DNA from: Cryptomeria japonica
Taxonomy: Eukaryota > Streptophyta > Pinopsida > Cupressales > Cupressaceae
Direction of reading: 5' to 3'
Assembly: GCF_030272615.1 (NCBI RefSeq)
Contig: NC_081413.1
Location: forward strand, 610,027,209-610,091,208
Length of the DNA stretch: 64,000 nucleotides
Shown: positions 46,392 through 58,422 of the stretch, in pieces
How positions within the stretch are numbered: position 1 is the stretch's first letter
Layout: the number at the start of each line of letters is the position of its first letter
Notes under the pieces: generated by a model
What the model was told of the DNA's origin: nothing
Database searches by the model: none
What the model saw: only the letters and a program-made list of their open reading frames with translations
Made by a program: the position numbers and the translations under genes

Positions 46392-47110
46392 ATACTACAT
46401 CCTTGAATAATTTGATGACAAAATGGTTCTATATAGAAATAAATTGACATAATGAGTTGGGCAATATATACATGAAGTTTGATGGGCCAATTTTTTTTTT
46501 CTTGGAGTAGAATGAGACTATATTTCAAGGCTAGGAAGCCATCCCTAAGATTAAACATCTTGAAAAATAATTAAAAATTGGAGGCAGGTGGTGGTGAGTA
46601 AGGAAGATGAGAAAAAAAGGGATAACTGATAGGATGAACAATGTGGAAAATACTTAAAGTCTATAGATGAGAACCTAGAGAGAATGGTGTAGGTTAGTAT
46701 GTGTTCCATTAGAAATAGTGTCATATGTATTCAACTTATGATTAAGAAGGAAAAATAGCTCTAGAAAGGGTGGGTTAAGTAGGTTTTGGAAGCTGAAAAC
46801 AAGAAGAATAAAGTTGGGCTAAGCATGAGGATGAGGGATAGTAATAAAAAGTATATTGAAACTGAGAAAAAAGAGCTCGCTAATTTCAACAAGATTTAGG
46901 AGGGCTTAAATATCTATAGAAAATTGAAGCTACTGAGACTCTAAAAAATATCTAGTTGGTCTAGTTTGTCTTATATTATTATTATGTCTTGTTTAGTGGG
47001 TGTTTGTTGAGTGAACACTTTGTTGTTCCTTTTTTACTCTATATTTCAATTTAAAGGATTTTAGGGGCTCTTCAAAGCCCCCTTTTTCCTATAATAAAAT
47101 AAATTAATCA
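46392..47110 (+). pseudogene. Possible LINE relic, 3' part with tail hairpin
   Basis: The plus strand is Lys/Glu-rich where it can be read (46590-46930) but full of stops. It ends in a stem-loop GGGGCTCTTCAAAGCCCC (47064-47081), then CTTTTTCC and ATAATAAAATAAA, like the 3' tails of plant non-LTR retrotransposons. No endonuclease or reverse transcriptase motif is seen. Confidence 0.3.
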
Positions 47111-49517
47111 ACTCAGTTTAATTCTAGTGATAACTATGAGTGGTAACTTGAATAATTAAATGCTAGTTATGGAGTTATGTGAGAAAGGGGTTAATATAAT
47201 TAGATATAATATTGATGAAGATGAAATAGCTTTGACATGACTCTAAAATTCACTACCTCGAGACTAGAAATGGATCCTCTTTATTTGTATTTCTCCTTGG
47301 GATTATAATTGATAATCAAATTTACCATATATTAAGTCCATGCATGTAGGATTGATCTCACACCAACTTTTGGAAATGACCCTATACACTAGATGAAGCA
47401 CTATAACCTATATGACTCAAACTCTAGTATACATTGAGCATTAAGGATTGAAATATTCAAAAATGCCCTAGAGATATCATTTGATCACAGGTTTTGTGTT
47501 CTAATAGATTGAACATATTGTTTAGATTGGAGTGAGGATAATAATAATTGTGTAAGTAATTCAAAACCCATTTTTTATGCAAACTTATATTTCTTTTTAG
47601 TGCTACAATTGAAGAGTCTTTAAGAATGTTGATTTTTATTTGATAATTTCTTCATGTTATTTTGGATGTGTTTTGATGCTCAAATGAATGTCTTTAAATA
47701 TAAGCTTGTGTGAAAATATTTAAATATAAGGACATAAAAATTTATTGTACAAACATGGACTGAGTTGACTCTACATGTCGAGTACAAGAGAGTGGGAGTC
47801 AACATTTTTAAATATGGAAACTAAAAATTTGGGTTAGATTTTCACTATACAAGATCAATACTAGATGCTACAAAAATGATTTGTGATAATAGGTACAAAA
47901 TTTAGGGATCATGTATGAATGTACATGAAAATATAGACCGAAAAATAGAGTAGATATGTGGGAATAAAAGTAGGGGAAGTACCAAAAAATGTGTGTATTG
48001 GATGAGTGAATGTGGGTTAGATAGAAAATGGGAAGGAACCAAACTTAGCAGAAGAGTGTGCCACATGTCACTATGTAGTTCTATTAATACATCCTCTCAA
48101 AATTAGCCCAATACTAAAAGTGAATTGGTAGTGGCATGTAAATTTCACACTTCCAATGATATACACTATAAATATTATGTCAATAATTATTATCTAGTAT
48201 TTATATATTTATCAATATTTTAAATATATTAATACTAGATGATATTTAAAAATCAAATGCATTCATGAAATATTTATCTATTTAAATGCCAAATAATTAT
48301 AAATATTTAATCAATATGGCCACAATATCCATGCTACATTTGGATAATATGACAATATCATAGGAAATTTTGGCCTTGACATAATAAATTAATTTAATTT
48401 TTGTATTATAGAAAACTACACATAAACCATAAACCATAAGATATAATTCCAAATGCATAATGAAAATAAGCGCTGGTGATTTCTTTTTGACCATATATGA
48501 TCAAGCATCACTAATTTATAAAATAAAAATTATCATCTTGACACATGACTTAACCAAATAAATTAATTTTGAAAGATGTTGCAATGATGGGGACTAAGCA
48601 TGTCACCCTTTGAGGATAGTTTTGAACTATTACACTTTTCTCATTACTTTGATGAACTATTTCCACTATCAAATTTAGTTAGCTTTCCTTTCTTTTTATT
48701 CTCTTCCGAAAAGTTTTCAATCTTGGACTTTAATAGGAGTATTAGGGCTACTCATTACACCAATACCTTATTATATTGTTTATTAACCATTTCATTGCTT
48801 TCCAAACCCCATATTTTCTTTTCGTATAATCGAAAAAATCTCATGCCCCCTCACAAGAAAATGCAAACATTCTTTTTCCTTAAGAATAAATAATTTTGAA
48901 AAGGGACTTGGAGAAGGGCTTCTTGATTTAGGTGGATCCCATTTTGGTCATGGAAAGCCTTAGGATAGAGTGAGGTGTGAAGTTAGATGGTTATGAGGGT
49001 GGTAAAAGAATTAAATTCTAGTATAAATGAAAGGGGAAATTAATGGCGCATAATGATTAGGTGTGGATGATTGCTTTTTGGAAGAAGATAACACAAATCC
49101 TAAGCATAAGCAAAAAGAGTTTAGGGTAAAGTTATTGTAAAGGATGAGTTAGGTGATGGGATAAAATTCTAAAGCTAGAGGGTTTTGTTGTCATGTTTCC
49201 TTTTTTCAAAGTAGCATCATGAGAAGACTTCTATCATATTTTCATTTCTCATAGGCTAAAGGATTGTGAAGGGAAATGAATTTTATTGTTATTTTAAATT
49301 GGCCTAGTCACTTTTATCTTTAGGAAAATTAAAATATAAAATAAGTACTTTTAAATACTCAAGGCGGATGTAAATCTAAGGGTCCTACTTGGAAAGGTAT
49401 ATTAAGGAGTTGCCTAGCTTCTTTTGTTATTAAGATTTCATTTAACATTTTCATTATGATCTTATGTTCAAATTTACATCCAAGGATGAAAATTTCTAGG
49501 GGTCGGGAGGATGAAAA
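47111..49517. other. Intergenic DNA, no gene recognised
   Basis: Only short ORFs occur (for example 48600-48893 plus strand, 97 codons, Phe/Ser/Leu-rich, no known domain). It contains one AT-rich hairpin (48192-48240). Confidence 0.5.
48192..48240. repeat. AT-rich short hairpin
   Basis: The arms ATCTAGTATTTATATATTTA and TAAATATATTAATACTAGAT pair at 19 of 20 positions around a loop of about 9 bases. Confidence 0.85.
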
Positions 49518-49522
49518 CCCTC
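49518..49522. repeat. E8 target site duplication, left copy (CCCTC)
   Basis: CCCTC recurs at 54499-54503 beside the other end. Confidence 0.85.
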
Positions 49523-51545
49523 TGTAACGCCCCACTATGAGGCCTAGAGGACTTAAACAAAATAAACTACAATTAAATGCGAATAATTTTTTTTTGTTAT
49601 TAAAAGTTAAACCATACAATTATATTGAATGCCATGATAAGAAAAAGATGTACAAATACTAACTAGCAAAAGCCTTCAAGACCCCACAACTATGTTCTCA
49701 AGGATAACAATAACCATAGATAAGAGCATAGGTAACCACATAAATAAGATAACACTGTCCTTTACAAAGGAACAAGATACATATTGCATTTCCAAGAGAA
49801 AATACATAAGATCATCAGTTACATTACAAGGTATCCATAAGGATATAATCTCCAAGAGTCCCAAGATGGGATGAATACATGAATCTGGTACAAAATTCTT
49901 CAATCTTCTCACGAGCCTTCTTGAACATGATGCAAGACGAGCCAAAACCCAATGGATGTGAATAACACTCCACCCAACCATGTGGTACCATAAGGTCCAC
50001 CCCCCGTGCTAGGAGGTATCGAACATGCCCACAAGGTGGAAGCAACACATACAAGGGTATCAACATGACTCACAAGAGAATCCACAAGGCTATACTCACA
50101 AGAGGATCAACAAGACTAAACATACATGAGGCTCACAAGTGAAACAACAAAAGGGACTTAAAAAAATAAAACACCAATCTCCAGAGGCTCAATGCAATCC
50201 ACAGAATGATAAAAGATGCAAGTTACCACTAATTAGCAATAGGGAAGAGTGTCATCACTAGGTTGTCATGAGCTACCCTGGTAGGTCTTCACTAGGTCTC
50301 GAACCCCATCTTGGGTTACCCTGGTGACCTCTCCCGACCCTCGGCCCCCATACAAACAATAGTGTACCACACCAACCTTTCAAAAGGACAAGATTGGTGG
50401 AAGCCATTCCAGGCCCTTCTCTACTTACCTCAACCCTAAACAAGCACCTGAGCATAAGAGAGGCAACAATAATTAATCTTTATTAATGTTATCTAGCTAC
50501 CCACCCAAGTTCATTATATTATGTTTTCATTTTATTACAAAACTCTCATTGAGTTACCCTGGCGACTACTTTGGGTCCCGACCCCCAATGAAAGCCACTC
50601 CCCCAAGATTGCACCTAGGAATCTAGGCAACACCACATATCAAACTGGAAATCACAGGATGATAAAACACCAAAATACCATAGCAAGGCTTGACTCTCTT
50701 GCTAGAACAATATAACATACAAGGAGTATCCAAAGTAGACTAGGAAACACCATCCAGTTTCAACTCAAGAAAGGCTTAATCTATAATCATTAAAAGAGAG
50801 GCATGACTATACATTGAAGAATCCATAAACTCCCCTCCTAGGCCCCTGGAATTCAAGCACAAAAAACCACACCTTTGAGTATCCCCACAATGAAAGACAC
50901 AATCCAAAAGGCAAAAGCAAGGTCTCATTAAGCCAAATACAAAAGAGTTCATTCAAATCTACCAAAGAGATCATAGTAACACTTATACAACAGCTAGTTC
51001 CAAATCAACATTGAATCCATTAATCTATTGCTTCAATTATCTGACATTCTATTATTTCATAAACATTGATATTCATTCCTAAAAAAATGTTTTTATTATA
51101 TTTGATCAATTGAATATTAAATGAAGATTACCCAAGTTCATAAGAAGACAAATGTGTATAATTAATCCTAAGCATAACTTAACCACATGATTAGTAAATG
51201 ATAATAAGCAATAGCATATGAATAAACCTAAATACATTTACTTACTCAAGAATATAACTAAATTCCAATTAAATCTATACTTAACAAAATACTTGCATAT
51301 TTATATTTCATAAACTACAATTTTTTACTCTAATCTTTTAATCTAAAAATATCTCATTCAATCCCTTGTTCTATCATACCAAAACCTAGCTATACTAATA
51401 AAAAATGTAACTAATTTATTCCATTATACTATCTCATCAAAACGAACCACATTCACCAAATTATGAATATACACAAATTTAACTAATTATTTGACAATCA
51501 ACAAATTACATATACAAAAGTATTTATAATAATAAAATAATGAAT

Positions 51546-51547
<2 letters not shown>

Positions 51548-51584
<37 letters not shown>
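51548..51584. repeat. (AT)n microsatellite
   Basis: About 18 uninterrupted AT units lie next to the palindromic element, a common insertion target or by-product. Confidence 0.95.
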
Positions 51585-51585
<1 letters not shown>

Positions 51586-52747
51586 GGATCTCCACCACCA
51601 CCGTGGAAGCAGTTTGACATTATTTTAAAAGTTGTGTAAAAATAAATATTTCTTGATTGATATTTTGTGGGTTCGATATATATAACCCACCCGTCGTGGG
51701 CTTGCCCATGGTGGTGGGATCTCCACCACCACTGTGGGGGTCCACGTTGGTAAACCCCTACTCAGCACCGATTTCATTTGCCTGCAAAAATATAAAAGAA
51801 TAAGTTTGTATATTGAACCCACAAAATATCAATCAAGAAATATTTATTTTTACACAACTTTTAAAATAATGTCAAACTGCTTCTTTTATATTTTTGCAGG
51901 CAAATGAAATCGGTGCCAAGTAGGGGTTTACCACCGTGGAATCCCATGGTGGTGGTGGGTTCTCCCAGGGTTTGTCCACGGCGGGTGGGTTCTCCCACCA
52001 CCTTGGGTGAAATCTTTCTTTGATAAATTAGTTGTTTATATACATATATAATTATTTATGCTTTCAAAAATATTAATTTGCGATTATTTTTTTAAGAAGC
52101 CTGAGATCCATTGTTTGGGGTACCGTGGGCACCCATGGTGGTGGGATAATTCCCCACCCACCGTGGGCACCCACAGTGGTGGTAAACCCCACCCATTGTG
52201 GCACCCAAGCTGGTGGGAGAACCCACCCGCCGTGGGCTTGCCCACAGTGGTGGGATATCCACCACTAGTGTGGGGATCCACGATGGTAAACCCCTACTTG
52301 GCACCGATTTCATTTGCCTGCAAAAATATAAAAGAAGCAGTTTGACATTATTTTAAAAGTTGTGTAAAAATAAATATTTCTTGATTGATATTTTGTGGGT
52401 TCAATATACAAACTTATTCTTTTATATTTTTGCAGGCAAATGAAATTGGTGCCGAGTAGGGGTTTACCATCGTGGACACCCACAGTGGTGGTGGAGATCC
52501 CACCATTGTGGGCAAGCCCACGATGGGTGGGTTCTCCCACCACCTTGGGTGCCACGATGGGTGGGGGTTCCCACCACCGTGGGTGCCCACGGTGGGTGGG
52601 GGTTCTCCCACCACCATTGGTGCCCATAGTATCCCAAACAATAGAAACTGGGCCTCCTAAAAAAAATAAAAAATCACAGATTAATATTTTCGAAAGCATA
52701 AATAATTATATATATATAAACAACTAATTTACCGAACAAAGATTTCA
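51585..52747. mobile_element. Palindromic (foldback-type) element, two nested copies
   Basis: The main copy has arms 52009-52336 and 52417-52747 that are reverse complements along about 330 bp, around an 80-bp loop. A shorter copy (about 51679-52008) has the same arm core, AAATCGGTGCC followed by AGTAGGGGTTTACC, around the same loop in opposite orientation. A further loop fragment lies at 51607-51677. The arms are built of short palindromes such as CCACCGTGGGCACCCACGG. The plus- and minus-strand ORFs (Trp/Pro/Gly-rich) mirror each other and are not genes. No transposase is present and target-site ends are not resolved. Confidence 0.85.
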
Positions 52748-54503
52748 CATAAGTTTTTATAGGAAGAAGATATATTTTTTTTAAATCCCCAGAAATTCAG
52801 ATTCACAGAAACATACCTAGGAAGATAAATTTTCACTTTTCAAAATCATAAGTCCAATGCACAGATTCTCCCAAAATAAGATCTAATCCCCAAATTTAGA
52901 AGAAATCTTTTTTTAAACGAAGAACATTCAAGAATCCAAAACAAGATCACAAATTGAATCTCTCCCAGAATTAAACTTAAACCCGAAGTTATCATTTGGA
53001 AATCCATAAACCCCCAAGATTTCAAAAAAATAATATAATTCTAGATTTCACAATATACATTTACTTTAATCCAAATCCCAGATAAATCTCAATAACCCAA
53101 AAACCCCATTTAACATACAATCCATTATATTTTCTCGTTTCAAGTTCAAATTATGACAAAATTTTAACATGCACGAGAAGAAGAGGATTAAAAACCTACC
53201 TTATTCGCTATCAGGAAAACAATACAGAGGAGGAAGCTAAAAATTCCCAAGAGATCCTCGGCTAGGCACACAAACCCAGAAGCTTCAATGAAATCTATCA
53301 CGCTCATTTGCTAATTTCTTCTTCAACGGATTTTTCCCCAAATTTCTTTGAAAACCCCCATAACCAGAGAAATACATTTTGCAGAGAAAACTGCACGGCA
53401 AGCCTCCCTTTTTCCCCCAAAAGCAAGTTAATAATAATAATTTCCCTTTACAAATTGTAACCCCCACGATAAATTTTCATGCCAAGATTTTCTCCAATTA
53501 ATTTTCATTAATTAATTTATTTTTGTAACTCCCCACACAAGAAATTTTGAATTAAAATAAATAAATGTTATTTTCCTTTTTGAATTAATTTCCAAAAGCA
53601 CACTAGAATTCAAATAACTAATTTCTCATTAAAATTATTGTTAATTATTTATAACTAGATTTCTACCAATAGCACAATTAAATTACAAGATAAATATTTA
53701 ATGCTTTATTTAAATGATCCCTCCCAAAAGATAACTAATTCAAATCCGCTTGCTCCACAATTTAATTAATAGGTCGATGCAACAATTTTTAATTTATTGA
53801 TTAATTAGATCAACATAAATTCTCAAATACATAGTTAAATAATAAGCTAACCCCTATCTAGAAATCAATATTAAATAGACTCGTGATCCAAACACTCGAA
53901 CAATACACAACAACCAACACAACACGAGGGCTAACAAGGTTACCAACTGACGAGACCAGATGATCAACACAATAAGGTTACCTGACACAGGTCTCATTCC
54001 ATAGGAACGATGGTACAATGAGGTCTGACTGATAACTCTGAATTTCCACTTTACCATTGGGTAATAGAGCACGTTCAGACCCGAAGATTCAGGTGGAGTT
54101 GATGCTTGGTACCTGCAGCTGCATCATAGAGAAAAATGCATATATATACATCTAACATGAATAGGCGCATCGGTGGAGGATAGTCGTGACATTCTGTGTC
54201 CCCTCAGAGTAGGTGACGGAAGATCATCCCCTCGCACCCCATACAGACTTGAACCCATACAATAAAACAAACACAATATATATACATAAAGTCGATAAGT
54301 AAGTCCAAGGTTAGTACTTAATCATATAATCTAACATCTAAGCATCCATAGAGATAAAATGCATAACCAACAACATATCCTAGAATCACGATAAAATTCA
54401 TTACATTAGAGAATATCACCCAGTCACATAAACAATAGGAGAAGTCAACCAAAGTCAAACTAGGTTAAACAGAGTTTGATTGAGGGAGGGGCATTACACC
54501 CTC

Positions 54504-57500
54504 TTAGATCTCCTTTGAAGGCGAGGATAAAAACCATTGCCTCTAACATTAGTAATTCCACAAAAAAATTAATAGTAGATTGAAATGGAGATTTGTGTAT
54601 TATTTTAGATTAAGACGATCAACATTTACAACATTATATCAAAGGTACACCATTTTTTTGAATTACATTGCATTGTTGAGATGGCCAAAAGTACTATAAA
54701 GGTTTGATTAAGAGATACACTCCATCATTTGGTTGCCTACCCTTGATCACTCTAACCACAACCCTTGTGAGTTACATACACATCACTAAGGAAAGACACC
54801 TAATCACACTTGAATGATCACACTTGGGCAAATAAATATGTGCCTATCTAAATCTTCACAAATTGTGCCAAAATCATACATTAAGGATTATGTCAACCTA
54901 CAATAGTGTGTCCCACTTATTGGCATGAGTATTTTTTCACAATTTTCCATTGCAACCTTTTTTTTTTTTATCTTTTTGAAATGCAATTAGTTATAATTCA
55001 AACATAGGTTATTTCCAAACCGCATAACTATTTTTGCATTGATTCAAATTAAGTTCTTTGTTGAAATAAGAAAATCAATACCTATAAGATAGTTATCTTT
55101 TAGATTTTTTTCTCTGTTTCCATATTTTTGTGTGTATGAAACAATGACCTTGATGTTTGATGAAAAAACTACATTCACAAGAAATTAAAAAATAATATAA
55201 TAAACAAATGAAAAGTACTCAAAATTATAATTTTTGAAAATCTTATAATAAGGGCTACATACTTTAAAAAAATAATTTTTAAATTATTTAATTTGATCCC
55301 CCTAAAAGATAAATTAAAAGTGATTTTTATCAACATTTTGATAGGTGCAAAGGAGAATCCACTGGGGGCATCATTTAAGACTAGAGGGGTTCTATTGAAG
55401 GGGGTTTGATTCAACCCTTTTGAATTAAAACCCTTCATATGAAAACCCCTCAAGACTTAAATAATTATAATTTCTTAAAAATATGTGATTTCAGAAAAAA
55501 ATAAGGATGTCCCAAAAGTGGGTCACACTATTGTGGTAACACTCAATTACATGTCATGAGGTGTCTATTGCCACCACACAACGCTAGTTGTAGCCATATA
55601 ATAGAGGATTACATGAATATTAAAACACTATTTAATGATAAATTTCAATAGAAGGGAGTTGCATCTCTACTGTTGTTAGGTCTATTCACCACCAACCCAT
55701 CATCATTTCAAGGATTCGATCCAATTGTCACAATATTCCTTAACTAACATATACATCAAATTTATTGTGTGTGAAGTTTGATAGAAAACTAGTTGTAACT
55801 TTGAGATTTATATTTTTAGTTTTATATGTCAATAAATAAATGTACTCTTTCAACTACTATGAACAAATGAAATTAGAATCATGAGATTTACATAATGTTT
55901 CCAATTCGTTTTTCATTGTTCTAGCCATTATAGTTAACTAATTAGTTACAATTCATATTATTTCAATTTTTAAGCATCTAGAGAATACAAAAAATAAATT
56001 ACTTAAAAGAATTGGGGACATTATATTTTCCCTCATCCTTTATTTGTTGATGTTGACATTACTCACCTTATATCTTCTTTAGAGGTACTTGCATCCATTG
56101 TAAATATGTTGGCAAACAAGTATATTTGTGTGCATAATGAAGCCATGATCTAGCATAAAAATTCCTGTATAATTTTTTCTTGAATTCAACATAATGAATT
56201 TAAAAACATCATTATTGTCCAAGATATTTGAGGGTGAGGTTCTCATTTTGATGGAGAAGGAGAAGTTGAACTTCAAGCATTGGAAGGCCATGAAGGAAAT
56301 AAATATATTGAAAATTGAGATTACTATGTAGGATCAAAAGTTGACATCAATGAAAAATTATGTAAGAAATTAAGGCCATTTCAATGAAGGTTGCTTGCTG
56401 ACATAAGAAAGCCCACTATAATAAATAGTGTTAACAACATCAAAGTGTTACATGATTTAATGACAACTTTCTCTACCATGAGGCATGGTGGCTCTAGTTT
56501 GAAAACCAAAAACCACAAGTTAAAGGATACAAGGATTAATGATGAGTAGGACATAGTTTATAGAAAAGCATCTTGGCTTCCTCCAAGATGAATGGGAAAT
56601 TTCTATGGAACTTAATCAACTTATATTTTACAAGGTTCTCTTTTTTTAGATCGAAGGATGTTTTGTTGACATTCCTCTTTGGCCTTCTTATTAGTATTGA
56701 TAGTGCCATTTTTGTTGAGATTATAATGTTATAATTTTGTTATTGTTTAGCTATCTTTGTTTTTTTATTTGTACAAAAGTGGATACCCTTTCAAAATCAA
56801 CTTTTACCTTTAATTAAAAATAGTAGGAATTAGGTTCTAGGGAGACCTTATTTATATTATTGTACAAAAAACGTATTATATACATGTCAACATTTTTAAA
56901 GCTATAGACAAAATAATATTTGTGAGTCAAATGCAACCATCAAAATTTTAAAAATTGTCTAAAACTCTATCAAGATATACTTTTATATACATTGATGTTT
57001 AATAACTATGTTGTTATTTTAGTTATATTAATCTTTATTTTAGTGTAGAGGATAAATGTGTGAACCCTATTATTTTAACCATTTATTCTATGACATTTTG
57101 TATAGATGTTGTAAATGTATGGTATTAGTAGGCAATTTGATTTTTTTTACAAACTAACTAACCCCAATGTTCAACTTAAGTTTTGATATGTTAATCCATT
57201 AGTGTAGAACATGATCGATCTAATTATATAGGGTTCTCCCTCCTTGAACTATGCCATCCCTATTTTTTTGTTACTTGAACAACATTATTCATATAGACTA
57301 GAATAGGTTTGCACCCTTAAGGTTTTGAGTTGCGTGTTCATGACTTGTATTTAAGGACACCATCCTAGGTCATTTTAATCATGAAATATTAAGACAAAAC
57401 ATTCACATTCATGCCTAATTCCAATTGCATTAAGTCTCAATCTAATATTAATCTCAATTGCATTGACATTCTTTACATTTGCCACATGATTTATTACTAT

Positions 57501-58199
57501 CAAGGAAGCCAATAGTCCACTCTCTATATATAGTAGCCCCAAAATGCACTATTTAGCTTTGCTAGCTTTTGAGATGTAGATATAAGCATAATAAAAAATG
57601 TTTTATAAATCATGGAGGTGAAATTCAAAAGTAGATAGAATCATGCAAAAGCAAAATGTCTTAGGACTCGATTATGTATGGTCTCTTCTCATACTTTCAT
57701 TCTTTCTCTATATGTAAGGCAAAAACTCTTAATCATTGCTTCGTTTACACTTACCAATTTCTAATTTTTGATTACAACATTTCAATTAATCAAAATTGAT
57801 AACACATCAAATATTAGACACGCTATTCAATCCTTCTAATATCTCTATTTCTCAATCTCAAATTATTCAAATAACTTTAATATAATCAATTTCGAACTCC
57901 TTTAAATATCTAAAATTCAATCCATACAAGATTTTTATCCTCATATATGAAATAAAATTCTCTTAAAAAAGATGTCATGTCAAGGTATCCTTGATATCAC
58001 GTTTGGATGTCACGAAGGTACAAATCTTTCACCGAATAAATTATATTTACATGCTAACACATGGCATCGACAATTACTCCCAAATGCTTAAATTTCAGAT
58101 TACCCAATAATCAATCAGCCTGGTCTTCTTGAAACTCATTAAATAAGCATATAATGATCAACCTAAGATTGTTTGCATCTATGCTAAGCATCAAATAGG
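54504..58199. other. AT-rich DNA, no gene recognised
   Basis: All ORFs are short. The stretch 56200-56640 reads weakly as Lys/Glu-rich plus-strand fragments with stops and may be another LINE remnant, but nothing diagnostic is seen. Confidence 0.5.
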
Positions 58200-58217
58200 G
58201 AAACCATGGGCTGAAAA

Positions 58218-58422
58218 TTGCCTTTTTATCTTCCCTGTGATTATGACATGTTTTTTTCTTACCGGAAATATGCTAATTGGAATTATCTTAAATTACCTGT
58301 TCATGTACTTTGTACATCCTTTTGTGGGTATATGCTGTACCATGGCTTCCTTTCCGGAAAGAACACTGAAAGAAGCATTTCAGGTGGGCGATTTGTTTTT
58401 TCCCCCTCTTAGATCTTCTTGA
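58218..58422 (+). other. Small hydrophobic ORF, possible exon
   Basis: The frame from 58237 encodes about 61 residues with a hydrophobic stretch FFLTGNMLIGIILNYLFMYF and then FPERTLKEAFQ. A donor-like CAG|GTGGGC follows at about 58383. It could be an exon of a membrane protein in a gene with long introns, but I cannot assign a family and no neighbouring exon is evident. It may be chance. Confidence 0.2.

Larger units (their letters stand above)
49523..54498. mobile_element. E8: TGTAACGCCC...ATTACA element, probably a giant solo LTR
   Basis: The ends TGTAACGCCCCACTATGAGG and GAGGGGCATTACA start TG and end CA and are bounded by CCCTC on both sides. Such TGTAAC-type ends are common in plant Ty3/gypsy LTRs, an inference for this copy. 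No primer site, second LTR or protein domain is visible in 5 kb. Without the nested palindrome it would be about 3.8 kb. The phrase GTTACCCTGG..GAC..CCCGACCC occurs twice (about 50323 and 50553). Alternatives: a LARD or an unrecognised full element. Confidence 0.72.

Noticed and set aside
47064-47088. GC hairpin plus T-run resembling a bacterial terminator
   Set aside because: The context is eukaryotic repeat DNA with an A-rich tail; a retroposon 3' end is more likely.
52058-52727. Trp/Pro/Gly-rich ORFs on both strands
   Set aside because: They mirror each other because the region is a palindrome; there is no start context or domain.
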